DNA of 64,000 nucleotides from Arenibacter antarcticus (lineage in GTDB: Bacteria; Bacteroidota; Bacteroidia; Flavobacteriales; Flavobacteriaceae): positions 3,458,001-3,522,000 of the forward strand of contig NZ_CP166679.1 in the NCBI RefSeq assembly GCF_041320605.1, read 5' to 3'. Under the pieces are notes generated by a model that saw nothing but the letters and a program-made list of their open reading frames with translations, did no database searches and was not told the DNA's origin. Within the stretch, counting starts at the first letter, position 1. The number at the start of each line of letters is the position of its first letter. Below are positions 37,578 to 46,164 of the stretch, in pieces. Made by a program: the position numbers and the translations under genes.

Positions 37578-38537
37578 TCAGGAATTTTTTCTGAGTTCGC
37601 TTGGGGTATACCCATACCTAGCCTTAAATTCCCTAGAAAAATGGGAGGCGTTTCTAAATCCGTTCTGTTGCGCGATAAGTTTAAAGGATTCTTGGGTATT
37701 CCTTACCGAAATGTAGGCGTTCTTAAGGCGTTCATTTTTTAAGAACTTAAAGACCGTCATTCCAAAAAGTTCCTTGAACCCACGTTTCAATTTAAATTCA
37801 TTGGTCCCAAAATTAAGGGCCAAATCCTTAAGTGATAAAGCCTCTTTTTCAAAGTGGTGCCTTAGATAGGTACCTATCGCCCTGATATTTTCTATATCTG
37901 CAATACTTAAAAAGTTTCTTTTATAATTACTGTTTCCAGACCCTGGTTTAGGATGGTGGATATCCCTTAAAAGTTGTTGTTGAAACTTACCTTCAAGTTT
38001 AGTTTTATTTTTAACTATATCTGAAGTGATAAGCATTAATCTTGCTTTGGGATGAGCTCCTTTGGGTACTAGTATTACTTTGCAAAACTCAGCCAGCTCC
38101 AGACCGTCTTTGGTCATAAAATTTAATCTCAGATTCCTTTCTAAAGCACCATTACTAGAACGGTTTTTTTTATGATCTTTCCAGGTTTTTATGGAATCTT
38201 TGTGAAGGATTTTCACGAAAGGTGTGTTCAAAAGATCCTCTCGCTCAAAATTTAATAATAGTTGTACATCCTCGTTTATATAGACAATGTAGGATTGCTT
38301 GTCCAGAAAAAACACCATATGGACCAATTGCATATAGGAATCGTTTAGGTTAATATATCCTTGGTGCAAGAAGGAATCCTGTAATTCTTCTGCGACGATA
38401 TTTACCAGAGCGCTCAACGCTTCAAGCTCATCCTTCTTATTGGTCCGTTCAATCCGGTGGTAGAACTTCCCCATGGCAATTCCAATTAAAACTTGAAATA
38501 TTCTCGTCAGCCTTTCCTTATCTTCAAATTGATCCAT
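37578..38537 (-). CDS. PAS-domain AraC-family transcription regulator
   Basis: A 319-residue protein. Residues about 1-60 are helical, a PAS-like sensor domain spans roughly 70-175 (MVFFLDKQSYIVYINEDVQL, FMTKDGLELAEFCKVIL), and a C-terminal AraC-type double HTH spans about 215-318 (LSLKDLALNFGTNEFKLKRG, FKELFGMTVFKFLKNERL, FKLIAQQNGFRNASHFSREF, YGYTPSELRK). It is cytoplasmic and would bind DNA upon a signal seen by the PAS domain. It is encoded just upstream (same strand) of the MauE- and DUF6520-like genes and faces away from the small gene at 38595. It is a good candidate controller of this neighbourhood, including susCD. Confidence 0.85.
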   Translation of the reverse strand: MDQFEDKERLTRIFQVLIGIAMGKFYHRIERTNKKDELEALSALVNIVAEELQDSFLHQGYINLNDSYMQLVHMVFFLDKQSYIVYINEDVQLLLNFEREDLLNTPFVKILHKDSIKTWKDHKKNRSSNGALERNLRLNFMTKDGLELAEFCKVILVPKGAHPKARLMLITSDIVKNKTKLEGKFQQQLLRDIHHPKPGSGNSNYKRNFLSIADIENIRAIGTYLRHHFEKEALSLKDLALNFGTNEFKLKRGFKELFGMTVFKFLKNERLKNAYISVRNTQESFKLIAQQNGFRNASHFSREFKARYGYTPSELRKNS

Positions 38538-38594
38538 AATAACAATTGTTAAAGGAGGTAGCCTAATTGCTGCCTTATGATGGAGGATACTATT

Positions 38595-38984
38595 TTATGT
38601 TGATTTGGGGGATGTAAACCCAGATAAAAACTCAAGTCCCTCTTTCTCGTTGGCAACTATCTTTGTTGGGGCAGAGGGTAAGCCGCCAACCACATACATG
38701 TTGGTCAGTATTTGCGACAATGGATTGTCCGAAATCAACGCAACAGCTATAGTGAGTTTAGATCCTTCCGTTGCAAAATATAGCCTGGCATCCTTTTCCA
38801 TGGTTTTTATTCCTATGGTGTTGCACAATATTGGAAAGGGTTTTCCCTGTTGAAGTTTTAATCGGTCCGCTACTATTCTTATTACTTCTTCCAATCTAAT
38901 CACTACGTTCTCCTTGTAAGTAAAGTAGAGAATCCCATTTTCTATCCAGAGCCGTGCACATTCATTTTCTATACTACTTTTCAT
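38595..38984 (-). CDS. Small conserved protein, possibly STAS/SpoIIAA-like fold
   Basis: A 129-residue soluble protein: ARLWIENGILYFTYKENVVI, then LEEVIRIVADRLKLQQGKPF, PILCNTIGIKTMEKDARLYF and IAVALISDNPLSQILTNMYV. The pattern (short beta hairpin, helix, strand with D/N, ARxxF helix, ALI strand) is that of a family of small Bacteroidetes proteins found near AraC-type regulators, with a possible SpoIIAA/STAS-like fold; I cannot name it with certainty. It lies 57 bases upstream of the PAS-AraC gene on the same strand, so the two are probably cotranscribed, and it may modulate that regulator. Confidence 0.55.
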   Translation of the reverse strand: MKSSIENECARLWIENGILYFTYKENVVIRLEEVIRIVADRLKLQQGKPFPILCNTIGIKTMEKDARLYFATEGSKLTIAVALISDNPLSQILTNMYVVGGLPSAPTKIVANEKEGLEFLSGFTSPKST

Positions 38985-39324
38985 CTGTAGATATTTATTG
39001 TTTTTTTACGGTCATACTTCGGTAGTCAGGTTCGCATATCTTCATCCGGATTTTCGACCGATTTTCGGGTACGCTAATTTCATAGCATTTTTAATTAAAC
39101 GAACTTATAATGTAGTAATTTTTCCTTAATTATATGTGGGAAAATCGTATAACTAACCAATCTCTATCCTGTAAGGGATTATTACTGCTCTATAAAGGAT
39201 TTATATACGGACAATGGTTAAGTTTCGGATTTATCACACTGATTTGATGTAGTTTATGGAGGTTACTATAACGGAGGTAATTTTCTTTTTTATTGATATG
39301 ACCCTTATACCCCACTTCGGTGCT
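38985..39324. other. Promoter region upstream of the small gene and regulator
   Basis: About 340 bases with no gene. It should contain the promoter of the 38984-37578 operon. Two halves of a loosely repeated text (CTGTAAGGGATTA near 39170 and TATAAAGGATTTA near 39191) resemble TTGTAAGGGATTAG at 37541-37555, upstream of the MauE-like gene, so a shared binding motif is possible but unproven. Confidence 0.3.
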
Positions 39325-40205
39325 CTGTCAATCGTTAGTTCGAGTGCTTCTCGATACAATTTTATTTAGCTTCGCTTCATAAAACCACTCGAAGTGACGG
39401 GGAAGGATTAATCGTCAGTTCGAGTAAAATGTCGCAGACATTTTGTATCGAGAACCCGATACAATTTTATTGCGCTACGCTTCATAAAACCACTCGAAGT
39501 GACGGAGATGGATCTATCGTCAGTTCGAGTAAAATGTCGCAGACATTTTGTATCGAGAACCCGATACAATTTTGCTCCGCTACGCTTCGCAAAACCACTC
39601 GAAGTGACGGAGATGGATCTATCGTCAGTTCGTCAGTTGGAGTGCTTCTCGATACAATTTTGCTCCGCTCCGCTTCGCAAAACCACTCGAAGTGACGGAG
39701 ATGGATCTATCGTCAGTTCGAGTGAAATGTCGTAGACATTTAGTATCGAGAACCCGTTACAATCCTCCTATCGTCGGATTACTCGAAGTGACGGTCGCAG
39801 ACATTTAGTATCGAGAACCTATACAATTTTGCTCTGCTACGCTTCGCAAAACCACTAAGTGACGGAGATGGATCTATCGTCAGTTGGAGTGCTTCTCGAT
39901 ACAATTTTGCTCCGCTACGCTTCGCAAAACCACTCGAAGTGACGGTCGCAGACATTTTGTATCGAGAACCTATACAATTTTGCTCTGCTACGCTTCGCAA
40001 AACCACTAAGTGACGGAGATGGATCTATCGTCAGTTCGAGTAAAATGTCGCAGACATTTTGTATCGAGAACCCGATACAATTTTGCTCCGCTACGCTTCG
40101 CAAAACCACTCGAAGTGACGGGGATGGGTCAATCGCCAGTTCGTCAGTTGGAGTGCTTCTCGATACAATTTTGCTCCGCTACGCTTCGCAAAACCACTAA
40201 GTAAG
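39325..40205. repeat. Palindromic GTGACGG-type repeat array 2
   Basis: About nine copies in tandem of the unit described at 26525-27085: CGTCAGTTCGAGT ... AAATGTCGCAGACATTT ... TTGTATCGAGAACCCGATACA ... TTTTGCTCCGCTACGCTTCG ... CCACTCGAAGTGACGG. Long and short versions alternate. Copies differ at scattered bases, including CTCCGCTCC and CTGCTACGC variants. The array stops just before the GIY-YIG gene. Confidence 0.95.
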
Positions 40206-40233
40206 TAACGAGAAAGGTACTTGGTATTTTATT

Positions 40234-40521
40234 TTAAAACTTCTTTTTGGCCAGGTTGGGCAACTTTTCATACTCGTTATTGATCAACGCTTCTTTTTTG
40301 GCTCTTGACCATTTTTTAATTTGTTTTTCTGTTTGTATTGCCAAATTTATATCCGTGAATTCTGCAAAATATACTAATTCAAGCGATCTCCTAGAATACG
40401 TGTAGCTGTCGATATGGATTCCTGACTTATGATCTAATAGACGTTTGTTTAAATTTGAGGTAACCCCTGTATAATAAGAATTATCGGAGCATTTAAGAAT
40501 ATAGACGTAGGATGGTTTCAT
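40234..40521 (-). CDS. GIY-YIG nuclease-domain protein
   Basis: A 95-residue single-domain protein: YVYILKCSDNSYYTGVT (the GIY-YIG core, here YVYIL...YYTGVT), SNLNKRLLDHKSG (Arg of the catalytic site), LVYFAEFTDINLAIQTEKQI (catalytic Glu in the A..TEKQIK pattern) and a basic tail KKWSRAKKEALI. This is the UhbP/URI-type family of small GIY-YIG proteins with suspected DNA endonuclease activity. The start is the ATG at 40521; a TTG 27 bases upstream is less likely. The gene is enclosed by palindromic arrays 2 and 3, with under 40 bases on each side, an arrangement that suggests a functional link between nuclease and repeat. Confidence 0.85.
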   Translation of the reverse strand: MKPSYVYILKCSDNSYYTGVTSNLNKRLLDHKSGIHIDSYTYSRRSLELVYFAEFTDINLAIQTEKQIKKWSRAKKEALINNEYEKLPNLAKKKF

Positions 40522-40556
40522 AGGTTGGTTCTTTCTTAAAGGTATCAAGATACGAA

Positions 40557-40832
40557 TCTACTTCGTAGCTCCGTCAACCTTGCTTCTCGATACAATCCTC
40601 CTATCGTCGGATTACTCGAAGTGACGGGGTGGATCTATCGTCAGTTGGAGTGCTTCTCGATACAATCCTCCTATCGTCGGATTACTCGAAGTGACGGAGA
40701 TGGATCTATCGTCAGTTCGTCAGTTCGAGTAAAATGTCGCAGACATTTTGTATCGAGAACCCGGTACAATCCTCCTATCGTCGGATTACTCGAAGTGACG
40801 GTCGCAGACATTTAGTATCGAGAACTACTGAC
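40557..40832. repeat. Palindromic GTGACGG-type repeat array 3
   Basis: Three copies of the same unit, in the version with ATCCTCCTATCGTCGGATTA in place of the CTCCGCTACGCTTCG filler, lying directly behind the GIY-YIG start. The opening CTTCGTAGCTCCGTCAACC also starts array 1 (26520). Confidence 0.93.
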
Positions 40833-40884
40833 TATTGACGTCTGTTTACGGTTCACTAAACCCATCTCACTACTAAACAAAAAA

Positions 40885-40936
40885 CCCCGTCACTTTCCTT
40901 TAGCGGTCCGGTGTTGGGACCAGGGAAATGACGGGA
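40885..40936 (-). terminator. Terminator of the second wza/wzc operon
   Basis: CCCGTCA (40886-40892) pairs with TGACGGG (40929-40935), extended by TTTCC/GGGAAA with a bulge and an inner GGTCC/GGACC stem. On the minus strand it is followed by TTTTTTG. It lies about 160 bases after the Wzc-like stop. Confidence 0.7.
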
Positions 40937-41009
40937 TTAATTCTGTTAGTTGAGTATAGGGATATCAAGTTAGCTTCACCATAAAAGTGCCCAAACTTAT
41001 GTTAGCTAA

Positions 41010-41091
41010 AGTTCGTATTCTCGGGCCCGCCCGAGTGAGGGACCCACTACTTAATACCCACTACTTAATACTCACTACTTTGTTCTCAATA
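41010..41091. repeat. CTTAATACTCACTACT microrepeat tract
   Basis: Runs of ACTACTTAATACCCACTACT and ACTCACTACTTTGTTCTCAATACT abut the stop of the Wzc-like gene. The same text occurs in mosaic blocks I-III, showing that this module also exists outside those blocks. Confidence 0.7.
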
Positions 41092-43464
41092 CTATTTCCA
41101 GCGCTTATACCATGGCAAGGGCGTTTTGCCTTCTTCGTCATAGCCGTAGCCATACCCGTAGTTGTAGCTGTAGCCATAGCCTCTAGAACGCTTAATGCCT
41201 ACCTCGTTTAACAGGTAGCCCATATTTTTTAGTTTCTTAGATTTGTTTAAATCTTTAGAGAAATCTAATAAACGCTTGTCTGTATGTCCAGATCGAACTA
41301 CAAAGAGGGTAAGATCTGCGAATTGTGAAATTAAAAGCGTATCGGTAATTAACATGGTAGGGGCGGTGTCTACAATAATATAGTCGTACTCATGTTTTAC
41401 AATATTGATAAATTTCTCAAAGCCATCACCAGACAATAGTTGTGGAGCGTTAGGAGGGATACTACCACTAAAGCATACACTGTGGTTCTCTATGTCCTTA
41501 TAGCCCTTATACACAATATTTTTCCAATCCATTTCTGGGTCGTAAAGGTAGTCTGAGAGCCCAAGAGATTCTTTTGGCCTATCAAAATGCTGGTGGATAT
41601 TGGGATTTCTAAGATCTGCACCTACTAGCAATACTTTTTTGCCAATACTACTAAAGGCCAGGGAAAGGTTAAAGGCCACCAAGGATTTCCCTTCGTCTTT
41701 AATGGTAGAGGTCACATAAATTATCTGTCCGTCTCCCTTTTCCTTATTTGGGAGCATATAATTAATATTGGTACTCAAGATCCTAAAGGATTCTGCTAAA
41801 ATGGAGCGGTCATTGGTATCCAAAAATGTTTTATGGTCTTCCAAAAATGGGATTTCTCCCAAGACGGGAATCTCGGGATTTGCACGTTCCAAATCTGTGC
41901 GATCGTTAATTTTGGTGTTTAGCGAAAAACGGATGTAGAGGAAACCAAAGGGCAGTAAAAGCCCTAAAAGGAGAGCCCCAGCCATTATTACCGACTTTTT
42001 AGGAGCTACGGGAATGTTGGACGTTAGGGCGTAATCTATCAATTTGATAGACGGAGCGGTTACCGCTAAACTAATGGCGGCTTCCTCCCTTTTTTGCAAT
42101 AGTAAAAGGAAAAGGTTTTCTTTAATACTCTGTTGGCGTTCTATGGCCCGTAACAGCTGTTCTTTTTCAGGAATTTTGGAGAAGGAAGCACCGGCAAGTT
42201 GTTTCTCCTGTCGCAATTGCGCCATAGAAACTTTTAACTGCTGCTGGTAACTGCTTACCGTTTGCAGAATATTTTGCTTGGCACGTTGCAACTGACTGTT
42301 GATCACTAGTAGCGTGGGGTTATTTTCCCCGGCACTAGCGACCATCTTATCACGTTCTAGAACAAGACCATTATAATCACCCACTAGGCTATTGATACCA
42401 GAATTTTTCAAACCAATATCGGCTGGTAGAAGGCTGAAGGCCTGTTCGGTTGCCAATGTTTCCTGAAGGAGTTTGGAAAGGGCAATCTGCGTTTCCAATG
42501 TAAAGGTTTCCTCTTCGTTGGCTGATTTCTTTTGCAGGGTAATCCCTGCATCGGCCTCAATATAGGAAAGGTTGTTCTGCTGTTTAAAAGATTTTTTATC
42601 GCCTTCAATAGAATCTAACTCTTGGGTAAGGTAGATAAAGCGGTCATCTATAAAATCTAAGGTACGTTTGGAGACCAATTGACGGTCTAGGATACCATCT
42701 TGATTAAATTTCTCAATTATGGTATTGAGTATCGCTTCTGAACGGGGCGTACTTTCCCCAATAAGCGAGAGAGATAAAATATCACTGTTTTTATTTGTAG
42801 ATTGGACTTGTAGTTGACTGGTTAAAGCCATTGTAGCTTGCTTTATGGGCTTTACAACTACCTTATAGGTAATGTTTTCGTAGTCATTTATACTGATACC
42901 TTCATTAATTGTAATAACAAAGGGCAGCCCTGGAACGGTTTCCATGGCACTCTCATAACTTGAATAATAGGATTTTCCGTCCTTCTCGCTAATGGAAAAG
43001 GAAGAAGCTTCAAGCTTTATGGTATATGTTTTTGCTTTAGCTATACTATCAGATGCATTATGTTTTGTTAAGCTAAATGGAGAGTTCCAAATCTGGGTTG
43101 TTCGGATATTCCCCTGAATATAGTAGTTTACATCTAACTGTAAATCTTCGACTACCTGTTTTAGAAGGCGATAGGATTTTAAGACCTCAATTTCGTTGTC
43201 CAAATTAATTCGGGATTTTCCACTGAGGAGGGACATGGCATCTGTACCGATGTTCAGTTCCTTGGATTCGTCTATGATCCTGATTTTAGCCACGGATTGG
43301 TAAGTTACTGTAGCATATTTGAGGTAGAAAAATGCTACCAGTAAGGCTATAATTACGGTACCTAAGAACCAGGGCCAGTAACCCAGGTATTTTAAAAGTT
43401 GCTCTTTTAGGTGAAAGGAGTCGTCCTCTTCAAATTCTTCCGATAGGTATGGGGATTCTTTCAT
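41092..43464 (-). CDS. wzc: Wzc-like polysaccharide co-polymerase with tyrosine-kinase domain, second set
   Basis: A 790-residue protein laid out like the one at 11571-13949. The N-terminal helix (WPWFLGTVIIALLVAFFYL) is followed by a long periplasmic coiled segment and a second helix (KKSVIMAGALLLGLLLPFGF). The BY-kinase domain has Walker A (STIKDEGKSLVAFN), Walker A' (VLLVGADLRNPNIH) and Walker B (YDYIIVDTAPTMLITD). The tail has a richer tyrosine cluster (RSRGYGYSYNYGYGYGYDEE). It controls chain length and export for the capsule cluster encoded on the same strand. The Wza-like gene ends 3 bases before its start. No phosphatase gene lies beside this copy, so the PHP protein at 14093-14833 may serve both. 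Confidence 0.92.
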   Translation of the reverse strand: MKESPYLSEEFEEDDSFHLKEQLLKYLGYWPWFLGTVIIALLVAFFYLKYATVTYQSVAKIRIIDESKELNIGTDAMSLLSGKSRINLDNEIEVLKSYRLLKQVVEDLQLDVNYYIQGNIRTTQIWNSPFSLTKHNASDSIAKAKTYTIKLEASSFSISEKDGKSYYSSYESAMETVPGLPFVITINEGISINDYENITYKVVVKPIKQATMALTSQLQVQSTNKNSDILSLSLIGESTPRSEAILNTIIEKFNQDGILDRQLVSKRTLDFIDDRFIYLTQELDSIEGDKKSFKQQNNLSYIEADAGITLQKKSANEEETFTLETQIALSKLLQETLATEQAFSLLPADIGLKNSGINSLVGDYNGLVLERDKMVASAGENNPTLLVINSQLQRAKQNILQTVSSYQQQLKVSMAQLRQEKQLAGASFSKIPEKEQLLRAIERQQSIKENLFLLLLQKREEAAISLAVTAPSIKLIDYALTSNIPVAPKKSVIMAGALLLGLLLPFGFLYIRFSLNTKINDRTDLERANPEIPVLGEIPFLEDHKTFLDTNDRSILAESFRILSTNINYMLPNKEKGDGQIIYVTSTIKDEGKSLVAFNLSLAFSSIGKKVLLVGADLRNPNIHQHFDRPKESLGLSDYLYDPEMDWKNIVYKGYKDIENHSVCFSGSIPPNAPQLLSGDGFEKFINIVKHEYDYIIVDTAPTMLITDTLLISQFADLTLFVVRSGHTDKRLLDFSKDLNKSKKLKNMGYLLNEVGIKRSRGYGYSYNYGYGYGYDEEGKTPLPWYKRWK

Positions 43465-43467
43465 GGA

Positions 43468-44235
43468 TTATCTTGTAATTAGGACTATAGAAGTTAAGAT
43501 TACGGATACTACGGAGAGTAGTGTTCCTGTATTGCCAATAAAGCCGGCACTTTTCACTTTAGGGCCATTGGGGTTTACCACAATAAAATCGTTGGGCTTA
43601 ATATAATAGTAGGGGCTATTAAACCAGTCCGTTTCCGTAAGATCTATGTTGGTTACAGTACGCATCCCATCTTCCTCACGGATCAGCATTACATTCTTAC
43701 GTTCCCCGTTAATAGTGAGATCTCCCGCATAGCCTAAGGCCTGTGGCAAACTAATCTGCTGCTCGGTAAAGCTATAGGTGCCTGGGCGTTGGACTTCTCC
43801 CAAGACAGTGACCTTCGCATTTAGAAGCCTTACACTTACGGTAGGTTCTAATAAGTGTCCACCATTCTCCAAGACTTGCTGAAGTTCCTTTTCCAATTGG
43901 GCAGTAGTTTTGTCTGTTACCTTCAGGGTTCCTAAAATTGGGAATACAATATTCCCTGTAGTGGAGACCAGATAACCCTGTAATTTTATCAGTTCTATAT
44001 TACTAGCGGCGGTGGAATTGTTGGGCTGTTGTTTGTTATAGGGCAAGGCTGTTTCTGGCACCAAGGCACTCACGCTGATGTTTAGGATATCATTGGGTTG
44101 AATTTTTGGGCTCTCGTAGGTGATCTTTTGTGCGGCCATAGCATTGGCATCCTGGAAATAGAGGATGTTCTTTTTGGTGGCGCAAGATTGTAGGACTAAG
44201 ACCAATATACCCAGTATGGCTATGTGTTTTCTCAT
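43468..44235 (-). CDS. wza: Polysaccharide export outer-membrane lipoprotein (Wza-like), second set
   Basis: A 255-residue lipoprotein with lipobox Cys18 (VLQS-C-ATKKNILYFQD). The Poly_export domain has KIQPNDILNISVSALVPETA and GNIVFPILGTLKVTDKTT. An SLBB-like part (AKVTVLGEVQRPGTYSFTEQ, KPNDFIVVNPNGPK) and a C-terminal hydrophobic helix (TLLSVVSVILTSIVLITR) follow. It is the counterpart of the protein at 10773-11549 and shares YFQDANAM/YFQDIGNF and the same ending. It forms the export channel of the 44.6-64 kb cluster. The Wzc-like gene follows almost without gap. A repeat array separates it from the sugar transferase gene upstream. Confidence 0.9.
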   Translation of the reverse strand: MRKHIAILGILVLVLQSCATKKNILYFQDANAMAAQKITYESPKIQPNDILNISVSALVPETALPYNKQQPNNSTAASNIELIKLQGYLVSTTGNIVFPILGTLKVTDKTTAQLEKELQQVLENGGHLLEPTVSVRLLNAKVTVLGEVQRPGTYSFTEQQISLPQALGYAGDLTINGERKNVMLIREEDGMRTVTNIDLTETDWFNSPYYYIKPNDFIVVNPNGPKVKSAGFIGNTGTLLSVVSVILTSIVLITR

Positions 44236-44399
44236 TAGTGTTTTGGTATATGTAATAAACTAAATTTAATACAGTAATTAATCGGCAAAATTAAGTGTTT
44301 TGTCGGCATGTTACAACTCTTTTTGATAGATTTAGGTGAATGGGATTTTATGTTTATCGGGGCTTCTTGGTTCAGTCCTCCTTTTTAGTGCTACCGAGC

Positions 44400-44640
44400 C
44401 TTCTTCTCGATACAATTTTATTCCGCTTCGCTTCATAAAACCACTCGAAGTGACGGAGATGGGCCAATTGTCAGTTCGTCAGTTCGAGTGAAATGTCGGA
44501 GACATTTAGTATCGAGAACCCGATACAATTTTGCTCCGCTCCGCTTCGCAAAACCACTCGACGTGACGGTCGTAGACATTTTGTATCGAGAACCCGATAC
44601 AACCTTCCTAACGTCTGATCACTAAGTGTCGGGTGGTCGG
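44400..44640. repeat. Palindromic GTGACGG-type repeat array 4
   Basis: Two or three copies of the unit (CTTCTCGATACAATTTTATT..., AAATGTCGGAGACATTTAGT, TCGACGTGACGG, TTGTATCGAGAACCCGATAC) between the Wza-like gene and the sugar transferase. One copy carries ACTCGACGTGACGG in place of ACTCGAAGTGACGG. It ends two bases before the stop of the transferase gene. Confidence 0.9.
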
Positions 44641-44642
44641 TA

Positions 44643-45314
44643 TTAAAACGGACGCTTTGGTAGGCCTTTGAACCAACTGTATACTAACTGACTTTCAGGA
44701 TTTAGTATTACCCAGGCGGTGGTGAAAATTATTTTAAGATCGGTGATAAAGGATTCGTTGGCCTGATACCATAGTTCTACCTTTCCCTTAAAAGGATAAA
44801 TGGTGTTCTTATAGAAATCCCAAGTATCTCCACCCTTTTCCTTTACGTTAGTAATCAAAGTTTCTTCATCCCTAAAGATGATAGAACCAATTCCGGTAAG
44901 ACCTGGCTTTGCATTATAGATTACCTTTTGAATTGCGGGGGGGTAGGCCTCAAAGCTTCTCTGCATTACGGGGCGTGGCCCAACTACACTCATGTCGCCT
45001 TTAAAAATATTGATTAATTGGGGGAGCTCATTAATCTTACTTTTCCTTAAAAAACCTCCCATAGGGGTTATTCTAGGGTCTTTCTTTGTAGTGATAATTC
45101 CGCCACCCATATTAGGGCTGTCTTTAAGCATAGTGGCAAATTTCCAGATTAAAAAGGATTTATTTTTATACCCCACACGCTCTTGTTTATACCAAATATA
45201 TCCCTCTCCAGTAAACTTTAACCCAATCATGATTGGAATTAATAAGGGGGCTAGGATTAGGAGTGCAAGTCCAGATACTAAAATATCACACAATCTTTTA
45301 AATATTCTATACAT
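44643..45314 (-). CDS. Initiating sugar transferase (undecaprenyl-phosphate glycosyl-1-phosphate transferase, PglC-like)
   Basis: About 223 residues from the ATG at 45314 (MYRIFKRLCDILVSGLALLI); a TTG four codons upstream is less likely. The single re-entrant membrane helix near the N-terminus is followed by the conserved core KQERVGYKNKSFLIWKFATM, TKKDPRITPMGGFLRKSKIN with the Asp-Glu pair, ELPQLINIFKGDMSVVGPRP, and PGLTGIGSI. Only the catalytic domain is present, as in PglC and other short monotopic enzymes, without the WcaJ-type membrane region. It links the first sugar phosphate to undecaprenyl phosphate. The dehydratase, aminotransferase and acetyltransferase genes upstream suggest a bacillosamine-like sugar as donor. 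Confidence 0.88.
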   Translation of the reverse strand: MYRIFKRLCDILVSGLALLILAPLLIPIMIGLKFTGEGYIWYKQERVGYKNKSFLIWKFATMLKDSPNMGGGIITTKKDPRITPMGGFLRKSKINELPQLINIFKGDMSVVGPRPVMQRSFEAYPPAIQKVIYNAKPGLTGIGSIIFRDEETLITNVKEKGGDTWDFYKNTIYPFKGKVELWYQANESFITDLKIIFTTAWVILNPESQLVYSWFKGLPKRPF

Positions 45315-45329
45315 TTTTTTATTCAATTA

Positions 45330-45715
45330 TTTTGTAATTCAAAAATTCGATGATTTCTTTTTATTCAGGGATTCAAGGATTTCTTTTTATTCAAGGATTC
45401 AACAATTCAAAGATTTCTTTTTATTCAAAGATTCAACAATTCAATAATTTAAAGATTAGTTTATATTTCGAATCATGTTCTAGTTTCTATTATTAGTAGT
45501 TCAATAATTGAACATTTTTTTATTTACTACTGAACTTGATGATCATCAATTAAAATCTTTGATTTTAATTATTTTAGCTCCAATTAGCCCTTAATGACTC
45601 ACGACTACACTATTCAATCTTTGAATTATAAAAATCTCTGATTTTTATTTGAATCTTTGAATTCTTGAATCTTATCAACTAAAATTCGACTCAACCCAAC
45701 CAGTTACATAAGTTC
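45330..45715. repeat. AT-rich ATTCAA-type intergenic repeat, copy 1
   Basis: Short reiterated bits such as ATTCAAGGATTCAA, TTTCTTTTTATTC and AAAATCTTTGATTTT, followed by GATTAGTTTATATTTCGAAT and TTATTAGTAGTTCAATAATTGA. The same text recurs in the gaps at 46165-46545, 47768-47945 and 49100-49735. No gene is seen. Confidence 0.85.
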
Positions 45716-45743
45716 TCTCAACATTCAGCTAACCATAACACCC

Positions 45744-46157
45744 CTAGTTTCCATAGTCCATAGGTGGCTCCTTAAATTTAGCCCCTTTAAACTCTGAGTT
45801 CTTCAAGTAATTCATAAACAAACTCAATTGCTTTGAAATGTCAATTGTTAAGGCATATAATTTTTCGAAATCTGATTGATTTAAAATTTCTACATCTAGT
45901 GCCCTGTAGAGTTGAGACCTTAGTTCCCCTGCACTGCCTTTTGAATACGAAAGAAAATTTATAAAGTCTTTATTGCCTCCTCGCTCAAACCCTTCAGCTA
46001 TATTGTCCATTATACTTCCACTGGTTTTGTAAAGATGGTTAATTAAAAAGCCATAATTATGATTGTCTTTACAAGCAAGAATCTTAAACATTTCAATATT
46101 TAACTGGCGACTTAACTCCCATACGTTAAGGTCCTCGAAACTGCTTATTTTGGACAT
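45744..46157 (-). CDS. Four-helix-bundle protein (S23/23S-rRNA-intervening-sequence type)
   Basis: A 137-residue protein: FEDLNVWELSRQLNIEMFKI (helix 1), YGFLINHLYKTSGSIMDNIA and EGFERGGNKDFINFLSYSKG (helices 2-3, with the IAEG.....KDF.NFL..S.GS pattern of the family), then ELRSQLYRALDVEILNQSDF and LTIDISKQLSLFMNYLK (helix 4). These small proteins were first found in 23S rRNA insertions, and related genes also occur elsewhere in genomes. The role is unknown; RNA binding has been proposed. Here it lies between the sugar transferase and the dehydratase with repeat DNA on both sides, and does not look like part of the sugar pathway. Confidence 0.85.
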   Translation of the reverse strand: MSKISSFEDLNVWELSRQLNIEMFKILACKDNHNYGFLINHLYKTSGSIMDNIAEGFERGGNKDFINFLSYSKGSAGELRSQLYRALDVEILNQSDFEKLYALTIDISKQLSLFMNYLKNSEFKGAKFKEPPMDYGN

Positions 46158-46164
46158 GACTTTT

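Noticed and set aside
39325..40205. Possible CRISPR array
   Set aside because: Units are 75-110 bases, palindromic throughout, without unique spacers of constant size, and no cas gene is present.
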